From Cardiocondyla obscurior (Eukaryota; Arthropoda; Insecta; Hymenoptera; Formicidae), in the NCBI RefSeq assembly GCF_019399895.1, contig NC_091865.1:11103001-11167000 (forward strand): a stretch of 64,000 bases of DNA, read 5' to 3'. Shown here piece by piece: positions 38,469 through 53,373 of the stretch; position 1 is the first letter of the stretch, and every line of letters begins with the position of its first letter. Below the pieces are notes generated by a model. It worked only from the letters and a program-made list of their open reading frames with translations. It made no database searches and had not been told where the DNA came from. Made by a program: the position numbers and the translations under genes.

Positions 38469-41400
38469 GTGAGACTATTGCACGGCAAGATGTTTTTTTT
38501 TTTTTTGCACATCTCTCTCTTGTCGTTTCTACTTTTGATAAATACGCTGAGCCACGAATTCGAAGTTGTTCAGCTACTTTGCGTGCGAAACATTAGTTTG
38601 ATGAATTACATTTTTGTCACGTTGTTAGACGATAAACAATGGTTTTTAAAGAGACATTCAAAGTAAACAAATCCGCGAGGCAGTAATTCAATTTTTCGTG
38701 TTTAATTTTACAATGGTGCTGAAGTGCCGTTTGCATACTTTGTGGGATTGTTTGTCGAAAAGCCGAAGTTGAGAGAGATTACTTTGTTCATTGCGAATTC
38801 ACCATTTCGCTCATCTTTTTGGAACGCTGTTTATTGACGCGGCAATGAGCAAGATTTTAATACCGCAAGTCTTGTTTCTCAAATAATAACACGAGAAAAT
38901 AATATACTATAATACTCTGTAGGAATATTTTGTTAATTACGAAAAATATATGAAAAATTAAAACAGATACGTAATTCCAAAAAACCAGAATAATTTAAGC
39001 AAATTACGGATTATAAAGCGAATATAATTATATGTATAATTATGTATTAAGTCATTATTATTAATGTTATTGAGGTAAAAATATTATTATTTAATAAAAT
39101 TATTTGAACACGGTAAGCATTATGTACTCTATATAGCACAACTGTTAGATTAAATTTTATACGATTAATAAAAATAATTAAATTGACTCGGCGCTATGGC
39201 GAAGTACTGCCGCATAAAATAATCCGCGATGAAACAGCGTGGAGGGAAATAGGATTTCGTGAACAAATTAACTGTAAAGTCTTGATTAAAGCTACTTTAT
39301 AAGCCAGCTAGAATGGCAAGGATAGTCAGAGAAAGTTGCGGGTAATTGGCGTTAACTTCGAATTAGCCATAAGATTAGCCGCGGACGTGCCATCGCGGCG
39401 TCTCATTCGACTGCTTCCCCCACGGCTAATCCTGAGAAATCGTAACGATTAAACGTAATTAGAAACCGATAAATGGCCTGCTCGTGCGAGCAACCGGTGT
39501 TGGTACAGCGCGAGAAATTGGTTTAATCTCGCGATACCCTGAGAGTGTCATTTTGTGAAAATTAGCTTATCGTACGTGCTAGATAATTATAACTTTCAAT
39601 CGGGAACGATTGCACACGCGGACGATATTAAACTTATTGAATTGCAGTAACGCAAGCACCGATACGAGCGAAGGTTCCGAAGACTTATTCAAACTTAAAA
39701 GTTTAGCACTAAAACTTGTACGCCGCGTATACATCAATGCACATACTGGAAATTAAAAAAAAAAAAAAATTTATAACGAAATTTTTTTGCAATAATTTTT
39801 TTCAAATGGCCATTTTTAATCTTCAATATTTTGGCACGTTCGATAATTGCGTATTATTGCAATTTTCGTTAAACATTTACTTGAGCGAGGAAAATCATTA
39901 TTTATTTATACTAATAGCTTAATTAGCTTAAAGCATTCTAGGTTAAACCGTGAATTACTTTATAATCGTAATTTCTATATTAAATTTCTGCTAATTAAAT
40001 TTCAAACTCATCAAACTATCTATATCCGAGATGTAAAGTGTTCGATTAATAACAACGCGTAACGTATTACATGACATGTTATAATAACGCATTATGCACG
40101 TTGCATCGTATTATATCGCGTTCTATTAATATTTCAATGAAAACTCTATCAATTTTGCGTGAAGACTATCAAATAATGTAATAATAATAAATGTGCGCAG
40201 CGCACTTTTGCATACACTATAAATATGTCAAGTAAAAAAGCAGTGCATAAATGGACATGCGGCGGAATGACGTAATCACGTTAAAATAGAAAAGACGTAT
40301 TTTTTTTTTAATTATTCGAGCTCAACATCTACGAACGGGATGACGGTGTTGAACCTTAGACGAATGTAGGATTCTCGGAGCAAATAAGCGGCGCCAATGG
40401 AAGTTTGCTACTTCCGGGTCAGCCGTGTTCCTAAAATTGCCCCCGTCAACCGATAAACTTTGTGAGAACGAGGAAAGTCAAGTCTTGGTAAAGAAATAAA
40501 GGGACGTCGATGGTGGAACTCGGGGAGAAAACAGAGGAGCGCGAGGAAACGTCTCTTTTCTTATTGCAGCTTTTTGATTTTCATATCTTGAAATTGTTAC
40601 GACGAGGCGCGATAATGTCACGCTAGTAACGGTAAAAATACTTTTGTTTGAAAATTAAAAAAAGAAAAAAAAAATAAGCCAAAAGTGAAATATCCAGACG
40701 CGCTGAAATTAATTGAAAATTAACTGAAATATCAGAGAAAATTCCACGTTATTGCGTAGTATAATCAGGATATATAAAACGCTCACAATTTGTTGTAAAG
40801 GTTGAAAGGGAAGTGGTTGGGGGGATAAGAGGATTTCATAGAGCGGGCGAAATATTCAGAGCGCGAGAGATTTATCACGAATACACAACGATCTTGCTAG
40901 TCGTAGACGTATGCCGGTCGACTCCGCAATGTTATCCCGTCGGTTTAAATCTCCGTGTACCTATCTTGCTCTCCGTCATGTTCGATCTAAGATCGTATAT
41001 GTCTACTTCTACTTGTCACATTCTATTTCATATTCCCTTCTTATTATTTTAATTTTGTTATCTCGGTATTATTCAGTCATGGAAACATAAAGCAATTATA
41101 CATATAGTAATTAAATATCAACATCAGCAATCTCGTAATAATTCAGAAAAAAAAGAGAGAAAAAAAACGAGAGAAATATAATTTAAATTGTCCCGCTAAT
41201 TACGATACAATTTTGTAGAATAATTATACATTTCTGTATTGATATTTTTCCTGTTAAAATCACAAAATTTTACGCAACAAAGCTTTTATAACGCCAATGT
41301 TGCGTACAGGTTTTTCCGTTAATATGTAATTTTTTTTTTTTTTCATAATTTATATCGCTTTGATTAACTTCAACAATCGCTGGAAATAATCATATTATTT

Positions 41401-42395
41401 TTACACGTTATTAACGATCTCGTTTGTGATTATTATTACTAAAATACATTTAATATACGATATCGTTTTTATCAGCATATTCATTAGCATTATTCGCATA
41501 TATCAATATCATTACGGTTTTATTATTATTCTGTGGAGCCATGTCAAAGCATTTTTATTGCCTACAATATCGCGGCTACCATTAATATCTGTTACTGCCA
41601 TCGCGTACCGCTTCAGCATCCAATAATCCGGATGTTTGCGACACTCGGGCGCATTCGATAGACGCTCGAGTACAATATAGAAACAAAGGTAGCGACGGAG
41701 AGAAACATCGAAATGGAAGAAAGTTTGGTTATTAAATACTTGTTACTCCGCTTTAGAAAAGCAATCCGTGGCGGATAACGGATAAGATGCGGCGTTACCG
41801 ATTGTAATAAAGAAAACCGTAATATCGCGCGTCGCCCTCCGTAGAAAATTTCTCTTCCCCTCCTCTCGTTCTCTTTGCTCTCTTTACGTTCTTTGCGAAG
41901 TCCACCAATCGGAAAGTACCGCGGATTCGTGTCGGAAAGTAATTTATACAATTTATCTATTCGGAATAAACCACCAAAGTTGAGCACACCGGTTTCTATT
42001 TAATATCGGCGAAGGGACACTTGTTCAAGCGATAGAGAATATAATTTTATCGTTTACTTAGAAAACATTCTCTGATTTCTAATTTTATTTTTCATTAAAA
42101 AAGAAAAAAGAAAAAAAAGCGAAATATTAAAAGAATTATTTATCATCCAAAGTACGAGGTTGTATTTTAATGGAGATATTATCCATGTGAATAACTTTTC
42201 TTTCGGTCGAGACGCGCGGTTCACGCGAGAAATGCTTTTCAAGAGAAAACCGCGTAAATTGGCGTTAACCCGTGGCATGAATCCCTCTCTCGATGCCGGG
42301 CAAGTCTAGCGAGATACTTTTTATTAGTTCCACGAGGAGGCAATTAAACGACCGTAATTCTGGCGCCCGAGCACTTTCACCGTTCTTCCGCCGTT

Positions 42396-42860
42396 TCATC
42401 CGTCTTTTACCCCGAGTATCTCAAACTCTCTCGATCCGCCAGCCGCGAGGTGAGACTTGGGATCCTTCTTGGCGATAATAGCGAGATTGTTCCCGATAGA
42501 AGTTCGCGACGCGCAAAGCCGCTCTCTGGGAAGAAACGCGAGGAGCCCCGTCTTCCTTCCGTTTGACGTTCCACGGTACTGTTCTCGCGTGAGCGTGCGG
42601 AAAAGGTTCGCAGTCGTACCGACGTGTTTGATTCTCCCCGTGGGAGTGTTCGGTAAAGGGATATGGGTCACGACGGCATCCCCGTGGGCCGTACAATGGG
42701 AACAACAACGGCATTGTCTAGGCAAGCGGTGATAAACGGCGCCGTGATAAAACCGGGCAAGCACCGAGCTGATGGGTTTCGGGGGTTGAAGGGGGGGGAG
42801 TTGTGGGAGCTTGAGGGATGGCCGGTCCGTTGTTTCGACAAAGCCGCCTCCTGGCTGCAT
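42396..42860 (-). other. unassigned 154-codon open frame
   Basis: A GC-rich block with overlapping open frames on both strands. The minus-strand product has Pro-rich segments and scattered Cys/His but no spaced metal-binding pattern I can identify. No splice support. Probably compositional. Confidence 0.08.
42781..42817 (+). other. G-quadruplex-type tract
   Basis: Four G runs (5, 8, 3 and 3) are separated by loops of 5, 6 and 7 nt. This meets the usual G3+N1-7 pattern on the plus strand, within a CpG-rich block. In a plus-strand transcript it could fold as an RNA G4. A function is inference. Confidence 0.6.
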
Positions 42861-45800
42861 TTTTCCACTTTATCAAGCCGCGCCTGATCTACGCTCTCCC
42901 GCGCGCGTCCCCGTAAATAACTTTTATTTCCATTTTGATTTATACGTCGGCCTTGCGCCACCGATATCGCAGCAGAAGCCTTGATGACTTTTGTTTCGCC
43001 TTGACGAGAGCGAGATATTTTATAACCGGCGAATATTGACAGGTAGTCACGACGCCGCTTGACAAAATGTTTAACGATCGCGCACGATGTGAAGCAGCAA
43101 TTTTATGGTATCTCGTTGATATCCTTTTAGTAAGTGCGCGTTATCAAAAAAACGTTTATTAAATCGACGTCGATTTACCTCGTTTTTTTTTCCAATTTTC
43201 TTCTTTTTATAAATAGAAAAAAACAAATTTTTTTTTTCTCTCCAATATTATTATTTAAAATAAAAAAAAATTAAGATCTTGGATTGACAAACGATGATTA
43301 AAGCCTATAATTTACATTAATGCGCTCGAAAGGTGGATATGCATAAATCGTGCATTCAGAAAACGTACGTCGACGATTGTTCATACCCTGGTCGTCCATG
43401 CAATTCGTTATGCGCAAAGAGTTAACGCCAATGAACGGGTATTATCCGCAGTAACTTGAACAGCTCCGTCGGGATTGGTTACCACAGCGCTGAAGAGATG
43501 CAACAACGTGGCCCCACGGATGGTACACGAACGGGCGGAGCGGTTACACGAGGAAATTAGACCGCAAAGTTCAACAGGGTTTATGACGTTGACGCGATCG
43601 TTTTGTTTGCACAGGCACGAACGAGAGGACAACGGGGCGTATACTCGGAGTCGTTCGTCAAACGAATCCCCGATTAAGCTACCGCAACGTTGTGTCGTAC
43701 CTCGATCGATCCCACTCTCGTCGGGAGGATATTAATTAGCCTGCTTTCGCAAATTGACTGTACGTCGCTTTAAAGATGCACCATTTGCGCGCCTTTGATC
43801 TTCACGCCTGATCGAATTAATTATCGCTGTTTCCGGGGAATTCCGTATTAATAATTGTTTCAAAGCTGCATTACTAATGCAACGCTTGCGTGGAATGTGT
43901 CTAAGTGCTGCGCTTGCTTAACAAGATGACAGTTCAAGATGTATATCTTTAAAATCATTGAAGGGTCCGTCTTATATTATGAATTTCAGGATTATTTTTA
44001 TAGATAACGTCTAATTTATTTTTTTTTTTTTTAAGAATAATATGCATAATATGCATAATATTTTTTTTCTCTTTTTTTTTTTTTAAGTAAAATTGAACGA
44101 ACGTTCTTATTCCTAAGAAATATGATTTAAAGGTATTTAATAAAGCCTGGAATTTAGTTATCATTATAAAAACGCTTGATTTAATTTTTTTTTTTTTTTA
44201 TTAACGGGAAACGACGCGTGATATATCACTGTGGCTCCTTGCGCGTTGTGATAAATTACTCGTGTTTTCCGTTCACGTGTCTAATTTACTCTAGGGAAAA
44301 AGGTGTGGTCAATGGCATGACGATAATGTGGCACGCGTTAATAATAATGGCACGCGTTCTGTTTAAGATGGGCGTTTGCGTTTCACGAGGTGGAACCGAT
44401 GGCGTTAAGTAAGCTGTACATAAATATGTACACTCGCGGCCGCGCCATATAGGTGTGTCACTATTCGAACGAAGAAATAAAATGCTACGTGAAGGGTCAC
44501 GGGCTAAATAAGTCGACATACTTTTCCCTGAATACTGGACGTGTGATTAATCTTCTTGACAGAACGTTGTCCTACTTGAACTCGCTACTTTCAGAATGAG
44601 TAATTTCTTAATTATAGCAACAAACCCTTTCTTTTTTTTTATATTAAACAATTATTTTGCACATTAGTAATAAGGACACTTACTTATTTTTACTATTAAA
44701 CTGAAGCATGGTTTTTAAAAATATTAATTCTTCATAATATTAATATATAAGCTTTCAAGTATTGTATAATTACCCTAATAATTACATTATTAAGCACACA
44801 AAGAATATTTTCGATATAAAATATTAACTTGTTCCGTTATAGAGTTTTTAAAGAAACATTAAATAATTACAAGTTAATACTTTTATATTGGAAAGATGCG
44901 AAGACTTTATTAAAGCGCGCCCATTTAATTAAAAAAAAAGATGGATTGTCGTTGCTGATGGTTATAATTTAATTGCTGATGAAACGTGCCAATTACATTC
45001 GGCAGGTGCGAATGTACTTGAACCAGGTTGTGATCCTATCTTGATCGCGCTCGCGGGCTACCCTTGTTCCGCTCGCAGAAAACGCGTATGGCCCGCAGGT
45101 AATTCGACGATACGCATCGCGCCGCATGCCATCCGCGTAACGGATGCGTTGCACGCATCGGCATGTAACGGGCGTGTGACGATGACGTAAAAGCGACTGT
45201 TGTCAAAATGCCATCACGAACCGCACGGCGTTTCGAGCACCCCCCCTGCGAGTGGCGATACCTTTCTCGTTTATCAGATTCCAATTGCGAGCCTAGCGCA
45301 CTTTGAATGTACTCTCCGCGTAGGAAGTCAGTTAATTAGTCTTTTAATTAGCGCATTCTCTGTAATGCTCGCGAGCATTGTTGCGGATGTTATTGTTTAT
45401 TGAAAATAATCCGTACTTTCCGTACTTTGGTAATACCGTAACAAGAAAACAGAATCAAACCAAATCAACTGTGAAACTAATTTGATATTAACTACTGCAG
45501 AGTATAATGTTTTTTTAATTATTTTTTAAATAATTGAAAGTAGAAAGTAAAATAAAACATGTAGAAAGACAGTTAACAATAAGCATAAGCCACGCTTCAC
45601 AACATCGTCGCCTGCCTGCACCTGGCAGACCCCTTTGTCTCGTTATCTGTTCCCATTCTTCACTTCCGGTATGTCTGCTAATAGTTCGAATTAACCCAGA
45701 TCCGACCCCCTAGTCTAGAGTTAACACGATGCTATTTATTTTACGCCCAAATAAACGACAATAATTTAGTTTAACGTCATAACGTGTTGGTAAGAAACGG

Positions 45801-48800
45801 AAACGTAATAAATTGTTGTCACTTTATTATGACGCGGTAATTAGCTTTTTTATTTAATCGTGATATACGCTCGGGATCACCTTTTTTTCGTTTTTAACGC
45901 CGTTACATTTGTGAATAAAAAAAAATTGTTTTTGTCGATTTATTGTAAAAACATCTTCCACAAGAGGGATTTATTATAAATGCGCATTAATTACTTCTCT
46001 CTAGTTAAAAATATTTCTTTTTTTTTTCTACTAATTTTTTAGATTATTTTTTCGATCACATATCGATATGCGTGTATCGCATTAATTGAATTTGTACGAT
46101 GAATTCGTTATCTTTGAGTCCGATTGCGAGAATGCATTACGAGTCCATTATGTGTCCGCAACGCATCTGTACCGAGTAAAGTGTGTTAAATATTCAGGGA
46201 AGTTAATGGCAAAATTTAAATCGTCCCTGAGCTTTTTACTGAAGGAGCAAATTGGAAATAAAAGATACGCGAATTTTACTTCGTGACAGAACACGTTGGG
46301 AGTAATGTCATAATTATTTTGCACAAGCGTAGACGAAAATTTTTCGTAAAAAATTTTACGTGGAATCGCGATAAATGATGAATTTCGTAATACGATGAAT
46401 CGTAACAATTTTTACTGAGAGAATATTGTGTCGTGTAAATTTGTAGTTTCTCGATAAAGCCAATCGCGTGATGATTAAGTTCAAATACAATTATCAAATG
46501 GAATTACGCAATGTGACAAATTGGATTAATGACCGACTATTTATTTGAAAGATTTATAATTTGCGGAATATTTTCGATATAATTCAACATTCGATTTAAG
46601 CAGAACCAATATACTAAATTGCGTTTATAAAAGAAGATCAATGATCATTAATGGAACGATTATAATACTTAAATAAAACCAGAAGCTTTCGATATTGATT
46701 TTAAATTGAAATTAATGAATATATCTTGTAACAAAATTGAGTAAATTTTAATAAAATTAAATTAATAATAATTGAAGAAAGTAGTTTGTGAGAAAAATTT
46801 ATGCGTGTATTTATGCGTGTGAATTATAGTTATTAATAATTTTTAATATTTTTTATTTATAAATATTTTTCTATAACTTAGAGACAAAAGGATAATGTCG
46901 TGTACGCAAATATATTTGTATTTTTTTTTATATAAAAATAATGTAAAGTGCATTTTGGTATCTGCATTCAATATAAAAAAAAAAAAAAAAAATATATAAT
47001 ATATATATAAAAGAACCGGTATTGGCGTAGTTCGCCTATCGCGTCTCGTTAAAATTCTAAGACCGGATCTCGCGGATAATGTGGCTCTGGATCTAAAGAG
47101 GGGAAGAGATAGAAAGGGATAGAAACGCGCTCATCGTGATGTATCGCGAGGCGCGATTCTGAAATCGTTCCATTGGAAGTTCCGGCCGGTGGCTAATCCA
47201 CATTCCGTAGACGTTTCAGCCGCCATCTCTCGATTTTTCGCCGGGCCGTTGCGACGACGACGGTTTCACGATTCGTACTCGGGGATCTTAACTTGCCAAA
47301 CTGGTCTCCCGGTCGATTTGAAACGTTGATCCACGAACTCGGCGCCCGTTCGAACGGCTCCCGCGGGACCCCGGGGGATCGTTGCCACCTCATACGCGAA
47401 CCGAGAAGACGCTATTTACATACGAGGTCATCTTATCTCGCTGGCCGTCTCTATTCTCAGCACCGCGAAACGATCGTGACAATTCAACTATCCACCGGAT
47501 TCTGATAGCGACAAAATGTGCTCCGGAGAAACGTTCGCGTCGCTTCATTAATCCCCTCACGTCCTTGTCATTCCTCGCTAGATTTATAATACCTATACTT
47601 TCAACAATCTGATCGTCGTCGCATTTAGTTACATAAAACGTTCTCTCGCATTTACTTCTAACCCTCGCAAGTTAAAAAAAAAATATATATATATAAATAT
47701 TTCCTATGCAAATAGCACACATGCACGCGCAAAAATAGCTTCTAACGTGAAAACAGAGAGATAATTTTCCATTAAGGTTGTTTTTCAACGTTGCGACGCG
47801 CTTTTAAGTGATGAATATTTTTGTACTGCGAGTAAAAGCACTTAAGAATTCACAATAAGAATTTCATAAAGAAGAGATGAAACGCGACATTGGTTCTAAG
47901 GGGGTCACAAAGTTACCTTTCAGCACAACACGTGTCTCGTGAATTAATAAGGATGTAACGTACCACTCGACCGGTTTCACATCAAAGGTGAGCGCGTTCT
48001 CCCTTGATGACGCGAGTCGTTACGATACTGCATTTAATTACTACGATTATCCTTTTGTCGTTAAACGTAAGATGAAAGTAATGTCAATTATTCAAAGGAA
48101 TAGTAGAAGAGACATATCACTTACTGGTTTCTGAAAGTTGAATCGTCACCCTATATCTGAATTATTGCGATTAAGTGAAATTAAATATTCCATGAAAGCT
48201 TCACTCGTATTAATATGAAATTTAATCGTTATTTAAATCTCGTAATAAGTATCGGGGTTAGCCTGACTTCAACGAATGTTAAAATTGCAAATTTACTTGC
48301 AATTTTTAAGCGCGGGACGGTCGAACGAAAATGTTTTAAAGCGCTAAGAATTATGCGCGAGCGAGCAAGTGGACAGAACTTTGAACTTTTGTATCGGGAA
48401 GTTTCTTGCTGTTCTTTTTTTGTCCTCACTTTTTTTTTTTTCCTGCTCATCGCGTCATCCCGCTCGAGGACGTAACAATTTATATTCATGAGGATTATTT
48501 CTAAAAGGGACGGGCACGATCTACCTTTCGCGATTTCTGCCTCCCTTTTATATGCTGATTTGATCGTGATTTGATCGTGGGTGGTTATGAAGCTTTAAGA
48601 AAAAAAGAAAGAAAAAAAAAAGAATGTTGAATTTAATGGAGCGTCAACGGGAATTTGGACGTCGTTCTGCATTTGTGAAAAATTTTTCCAGCTTAGCTCG
48701 TCAGCTTAAACCTTCTCTAATTTCGGACGAGATCTCTCAATTAATTTAAGGTTTCGAGTTTTAACGTTATTAAAAAACTCATTATTTTTTTAATTCCATT

Positions 48801-50296
48801 ATTCTCTTAACTACCATAATTTATATATGATAATTTGACTTGCAGTTAAATACGTAAAAAGAAGAAGTGAAAAAATGTAATTAAACACGTTTTCAAGTAG
48901 TATCTTTCGCGTAAAAAAAAAAAAAGTACGAAAATTTTATATTTACTTCGTAAATTCTGGCAATGTCTGTTATTAATGTAAAACGATGAAAGAACGAAAG
49001 AACGAACCGTGACGAAAACAAATTGCAAGTTTGTGCGAAAAACAGATTTCTCTTTTCGACGCCATTTTTATTTTTACTCTTCTTCGAGGATGCAATTTTG
49101 CTTATCGACGACGTCATTTATCGAGAATCTACAACGAAGGCAAATATGATTGTAGAAAACAAGAAAGTTATACGACGCGAAAACTCTCGAAGAGGTTGAA
49201 GTAGCACCGTAAATGAAAAAAAAGGGAAAAAAAAAAAAAAAAACTGGATAAGAAACTTTGTTATCAGGTGAATTCGATTCCGTAATAAATCGTTAACTTT
49301 TACGAAAGTTTCAATGTTTTCGTGACCGAGTATATTACAAAATCGACTACAATCGATTAACCTGCCAATAGATGTTAAGTAGCGATATTTAAAATCCACT
49401 TAGAGTTCCCGTTTAAAGCTATATGACACCTCGTGTACTTCTGCAAATAACTTTACTGCCAGATTTTTTAACGAAAGCAATTACAATTATAAAAGTTCAC
49501 GTTAAATTGTAGTGTGATATATTCTACATATTCGTGTTGTACCGTTTTACAAGAACTCGTTTGTAACTTTATCGATAAAGACAATTTTATTTTGCAAGAA
49601 AAATACACGAAATAGTTTTTTTTTTTTCACATGCAACATTTTATTAGTCATAAATCAATGCCTTCGTATAATTTTTATTGCTATTTTTTTTTCACTTTTT
49701 CCTTATGGTATGATTTATTACTTGACTTGAAATTTGTGATTATTTTTAAATAATAAATATATGACATAATTCAATTACTCAGCATCGACATGTTTATCGT
49801 CGTGACAATAACGCTCGCAGTATGATCGAAATCTTTTCAACGCGGATCATTTAGTGTGGACTTTGTGCTCGGATATTAACGTCATAGAGAAAACTCGTTT
49901 AATAGTGAAATACCGGAGGGAAGTAGTAAAAGTGCGCGTTTTACTTCGAAGACATAATCCTTGTAAAAGACCGGAAATTAGAAAGGAAATGAGGTGAAGT
50001 TAGTAAAACTAAGACTATTTGAAATCTTTCACTTTTTCTTTTTTTTTTATCTCTGAAAAGAGTGCCTACATCGGGACGCGCACTTCCTAAAGCATTATGA
50101 AGTTATTTCAATTTTATATCTGCCTATTTGACAGCGCAGTTATCGTGCTATTTTTGTTCATTATCACGTCCTGAAAAATCTTCGCACGCAACCGTGAATT
50201 AATGCTCGTGAAAAATATTGCTAATAGATATAATTCTTTTGAAAGCTAAGTGCAATTCAAAGTAAATCTGTTTCCGATATTTTTGGATACAGTGTT

Positions 50297-50677
50297 TTGT
50301 GTCTCGATGTCTCCGTTGTAGCGTGGATTAAAATAAAAATTGAAAATCATGACGCAGGACGCGGCCGAACAGAAAATCGGAGTGATATAGTCGTACGTGA
50401 AGTGAATAATGCTCGATTGAAAATTCGATTGTTTCGCAATATGCGAAGTTTTCGCGTCTCACGTGTACCCGCGTTGCGTGTTCGGGTGAAAAATCTCTCG
50501 AGAACGCTCGGCAATTTTTTAGCTTTTCACGTCGAGCCGCCTAATGTGAATTTATGGGATTATTTAATCGAAAAAGAGAAGCAGAGAAGGAATCATCGAG
50601 TGATATATGTTAAGTCTAAATGCGTCTATGTACCTACGTATGTATCGAATGTGCATTGTCGCTTCGAAATTCTTTGA
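50297..50677 (+). other. unassigned 126-codon open frame
   Basis: A TTG-initiated open frame follows a GGATACAG acceptor-like sequence at about 50285-50292. The product is basic and contains a segment NLWDYLIEKEKQRRNHRVIY that looks plausible as protein, but I recognise no family. No good donor follows within the frame. Very tentative. Confidence 0.1.
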
Positions 50678-52606
50678 TATTACGAAATTCTATAACTCGA
50701 TTATTGGATTATTACATTTTCAATATCGAAGCACGTTAATGAAAGATTTAAATCGCACAGTGCTTATAAATCTTTTTTTTTTATTATTGCCAAACGATTT
50801 AACTTTCTGGAATTATTACTCTTGCATAGCGAAAATAAATTTAAATTAAAAAGAAAAATATTAAATTTAATTTTGACGTTATTTTTATAGATTTTTCGCT
50901 TTGATGTTTCTCAATCTATTCTTGTATATTTATACACACGGCTATGTGGGTGCCACTTTGAGATGTTTGATATTACGGAATTTTATGACCCAATCCGTTA
51001 TGTTATTGACGTCGCCGATACGTACGATGATTCGCGTTACAACGATGCTTTTATCGCGCATCTCTAAATTACCAAGAAGCATCGTCGCTCAGAGCGAAAG
51101 TATAGCCTTGTACGAATACTGTACTTCATTCATGTCAGTGGAAATGTAATAATCTCAGATACTAGTAGCGCATAATGCTATCCTCATGTTATATAAATGG
51201 ACCTTGTACGGCGATATTTATAGCATTAGATGTAGAATAATCATTGAAATGACAACGTTGACAAATAATTTAATTAGCAATATTTCCTACCTAATTAATC
51301 TACGAAGCTGACGTATGTACGACATATGTTAACATTTTATTTATTCAACATTAATTTATTATTAAGATACACACATATCTCAAATTAATCAAATTTCCAC
51401 GTACACGCATACGTGTGTTATATTGTTCTTTGTTTAGAATATTATTGGAAACGGTTTATCTTGACACGACTATTATTTGCCGAGTGAATTAGACGAGACA
51501 CTAGATCTTCACGGCTGCTAATGCAAACCGTTGTAATACGTGAATTAAAGCAAACTCCAATATAGTAGCGATTCTCGCTTTCGCCAGCCGCTATATCGAT
51601 CACGAACCCGGACTGAGGATTATCCATCCCAGGCATGCCTCGCGAGGATGAAAAGGAAGGATACGCGGGGTGAAAGCACGCAAATAACACAACTTGGCAG
51701 AATAATAAATGAGGTACGGAAGAGAGCGGAAAATGCTCGAAGATCCGTCCAGACATCGGAGACGAGTAAAAGACACACGGGAGAAGCAAAAGTAACCAAA
51801 GTGGATTTTAGAGAAAGCACAAAAGAATGAGGACACGAAGAGAAGGGTGTGCTAGGTTGCGCAAAGACGATATGATATGAGATAGGTACGTTTTAATGCA
51901 CTATCTTTGAAGAATCGCTCCAGATCGAATATAATTCATTGCCGGCACTTTTCAGCGACGCTCGGAGTTCTCACGTTTAGTTTACTTTGTACCGCGAGAG
52001 TAAATGTTGACGAATTTTAAGAGATTATTCTATTTAACCAACTTGGTTCTATCGTTTTGTTATAAGAGTCCACGCGGGAGAGAAAATATCCTGATAAGAA
52101 GGAAGCTTTTTAGAAACTACGATACCAATATATGTATAAAATATTGCCGTTTCTAGACTATCTTAAATTTAAAGTATTGACCCACCCGAAATTATTAAAC
52201 TGACAGTTACTTAGAATTTAATACTTTAAAGATTATGTTCTAATTCTGATTTAAAAGTAAATGTCAGCTTATTAATTATAATTTTCTAAATTTTCAGTAT
52301 TATTTTTCTGTTTATTTTAAATTTTTATTACGAAAATTAATATATTGCGATACGAGTTACGTAGAGATGAATTAAAAACGATATTTTTTTTACGGATAGG
52401 GAAGTATTTGACGACTACACTGCAAGTAGTTGTAAAAGACGGTTCTGTATTTCTATTTTCTAACTACACTACTTTTCAATCTATGCTGTTACTACTGTAG
52501 ACAACGAATTTACAAGTTACATTGTTATTAAATATTATAATTTGGCATATATTACGAAATTTTTTTTCGCAAGTTCGTTGCCTGGGTAAAAAAAAATTTA
52601 ACTCAC

Positions 52607-52667
52607 GTTCGATGCGACGCAGGCGGAGTTCAGCTACAAACGGCAGGACGGACGATAGGATGATATT
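52607..52667 (-). other. exon-like module, short type (copy 2)
   Basis: On the minus strand the acceptor TTTCTGTTACAG precedes a 61-bp block ending at the donor CGAAC|GTGAGT. One frame is open throughout and reads NIILSSVLPFVAELRLRRIE. Its 3' part (AACTCCGCCTGCGTCG and following) resembles the 31-bp module at 53612-53642. This suggests both derive from one duplicated exon. Confidence 0.4.
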
Positions 52668-52947
52668 CTGTAACAGAAATATAAAAAACAAATGAAGAAT
52701 ATGCATAAAATAATTGTTATTGATTTAAAATATGATTTCTATACGTGATTTTTATTTATATTTGGAAAAAGATATTAAATAAAATAATTAAATACTTTTT
52801 AAATAGATTTTTGCAAGAAAAAGATTCTCTAAAATTTTTTATTTTTTTTACTTTACAATTATTTCTTAAGTTACTATCAGGACTTTAAAATGAGTTGAAT
52901 AAACAGGAAAAACTGTTACTTTTATACAAATGAGAAAAGATATTTAC

Positions 52948-53003
52948 CCAATCGTTGCTCCGCCGATGCCTGATATCCATCCAGGACCTGCTCCTCCTCT
53001 CAG
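52948..53003 (-). other. exon-like module, long type (copy 3)
   Basis: The minus-strand block CTGAGAGGAGGAGCAGGTCC and onward ends at the donor TTGG|GTAAAT. It aligns without gaps over 56 bp to the end of the module at 53823-53929, with 45 identical positions by my count. One shared frame gives similar peptides (LRGGxGPGxxSGIxGATxG). The acceptor is uncertain. The nearest CTGTTACAG on this strand is at about 53285-53293, which would make a 337-bp exon containing stops in every frame. Confidence 0.4.
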
Positions 53004-53373
53004 AACTCAGATCCTTCCACTGGTCACTCGCGTCACTCCCGGAATTCGCGGATGCGCGATCGGTTTGTGTACTGAATTTATTCGCGCGACTCTGGCGGTA
53101 CTACCGTGTTTAAAATTCATAAAATAAATGTCGAACGCCCGATTACTATTTCGGATATCGCGACGAACCCCGACCCTGGTTCGTTAACGTAATTATCGGC
53201 GGCGACGACATTTGGAATTCTCTTTCGAATTGTTATTTAAGTAAAACAATGAGTTTCACTTAGATAAAATTCTAGGAGACTTGGCTGTAACAGAACTGTA
53301 TTAATTTACATATTTATACATTTATACAATTAATATGAAGCCAACTACTTTACTACTTCTACTGGATATTATA

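Larger units (their letters stand above)
35797..52606. other. non-genic or intronic DNA, long
   Basis: I see no well-supported gene. AT-rich DNA predominates, with CpG-rich blocks at about 42240-43080, 43400-43790, 45020-45330 and 47030-47560. Poly-A/T tracts lie at 38491-38506, 39755-39768, 44010-44095, 46977-46991 and 49229-49244. Small tandem duplications include CCGTACTTT twice at 45411-45428 and GATTTGATCGT twice at 48557-48578. Frames of 154 codons (minus, 42396-42860) and 126 codons (plus, 50297-50677) have no recognised family. A 50-bp acceptor-donor block at 38419-38468 is noted separately. Confidence 0.5.
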
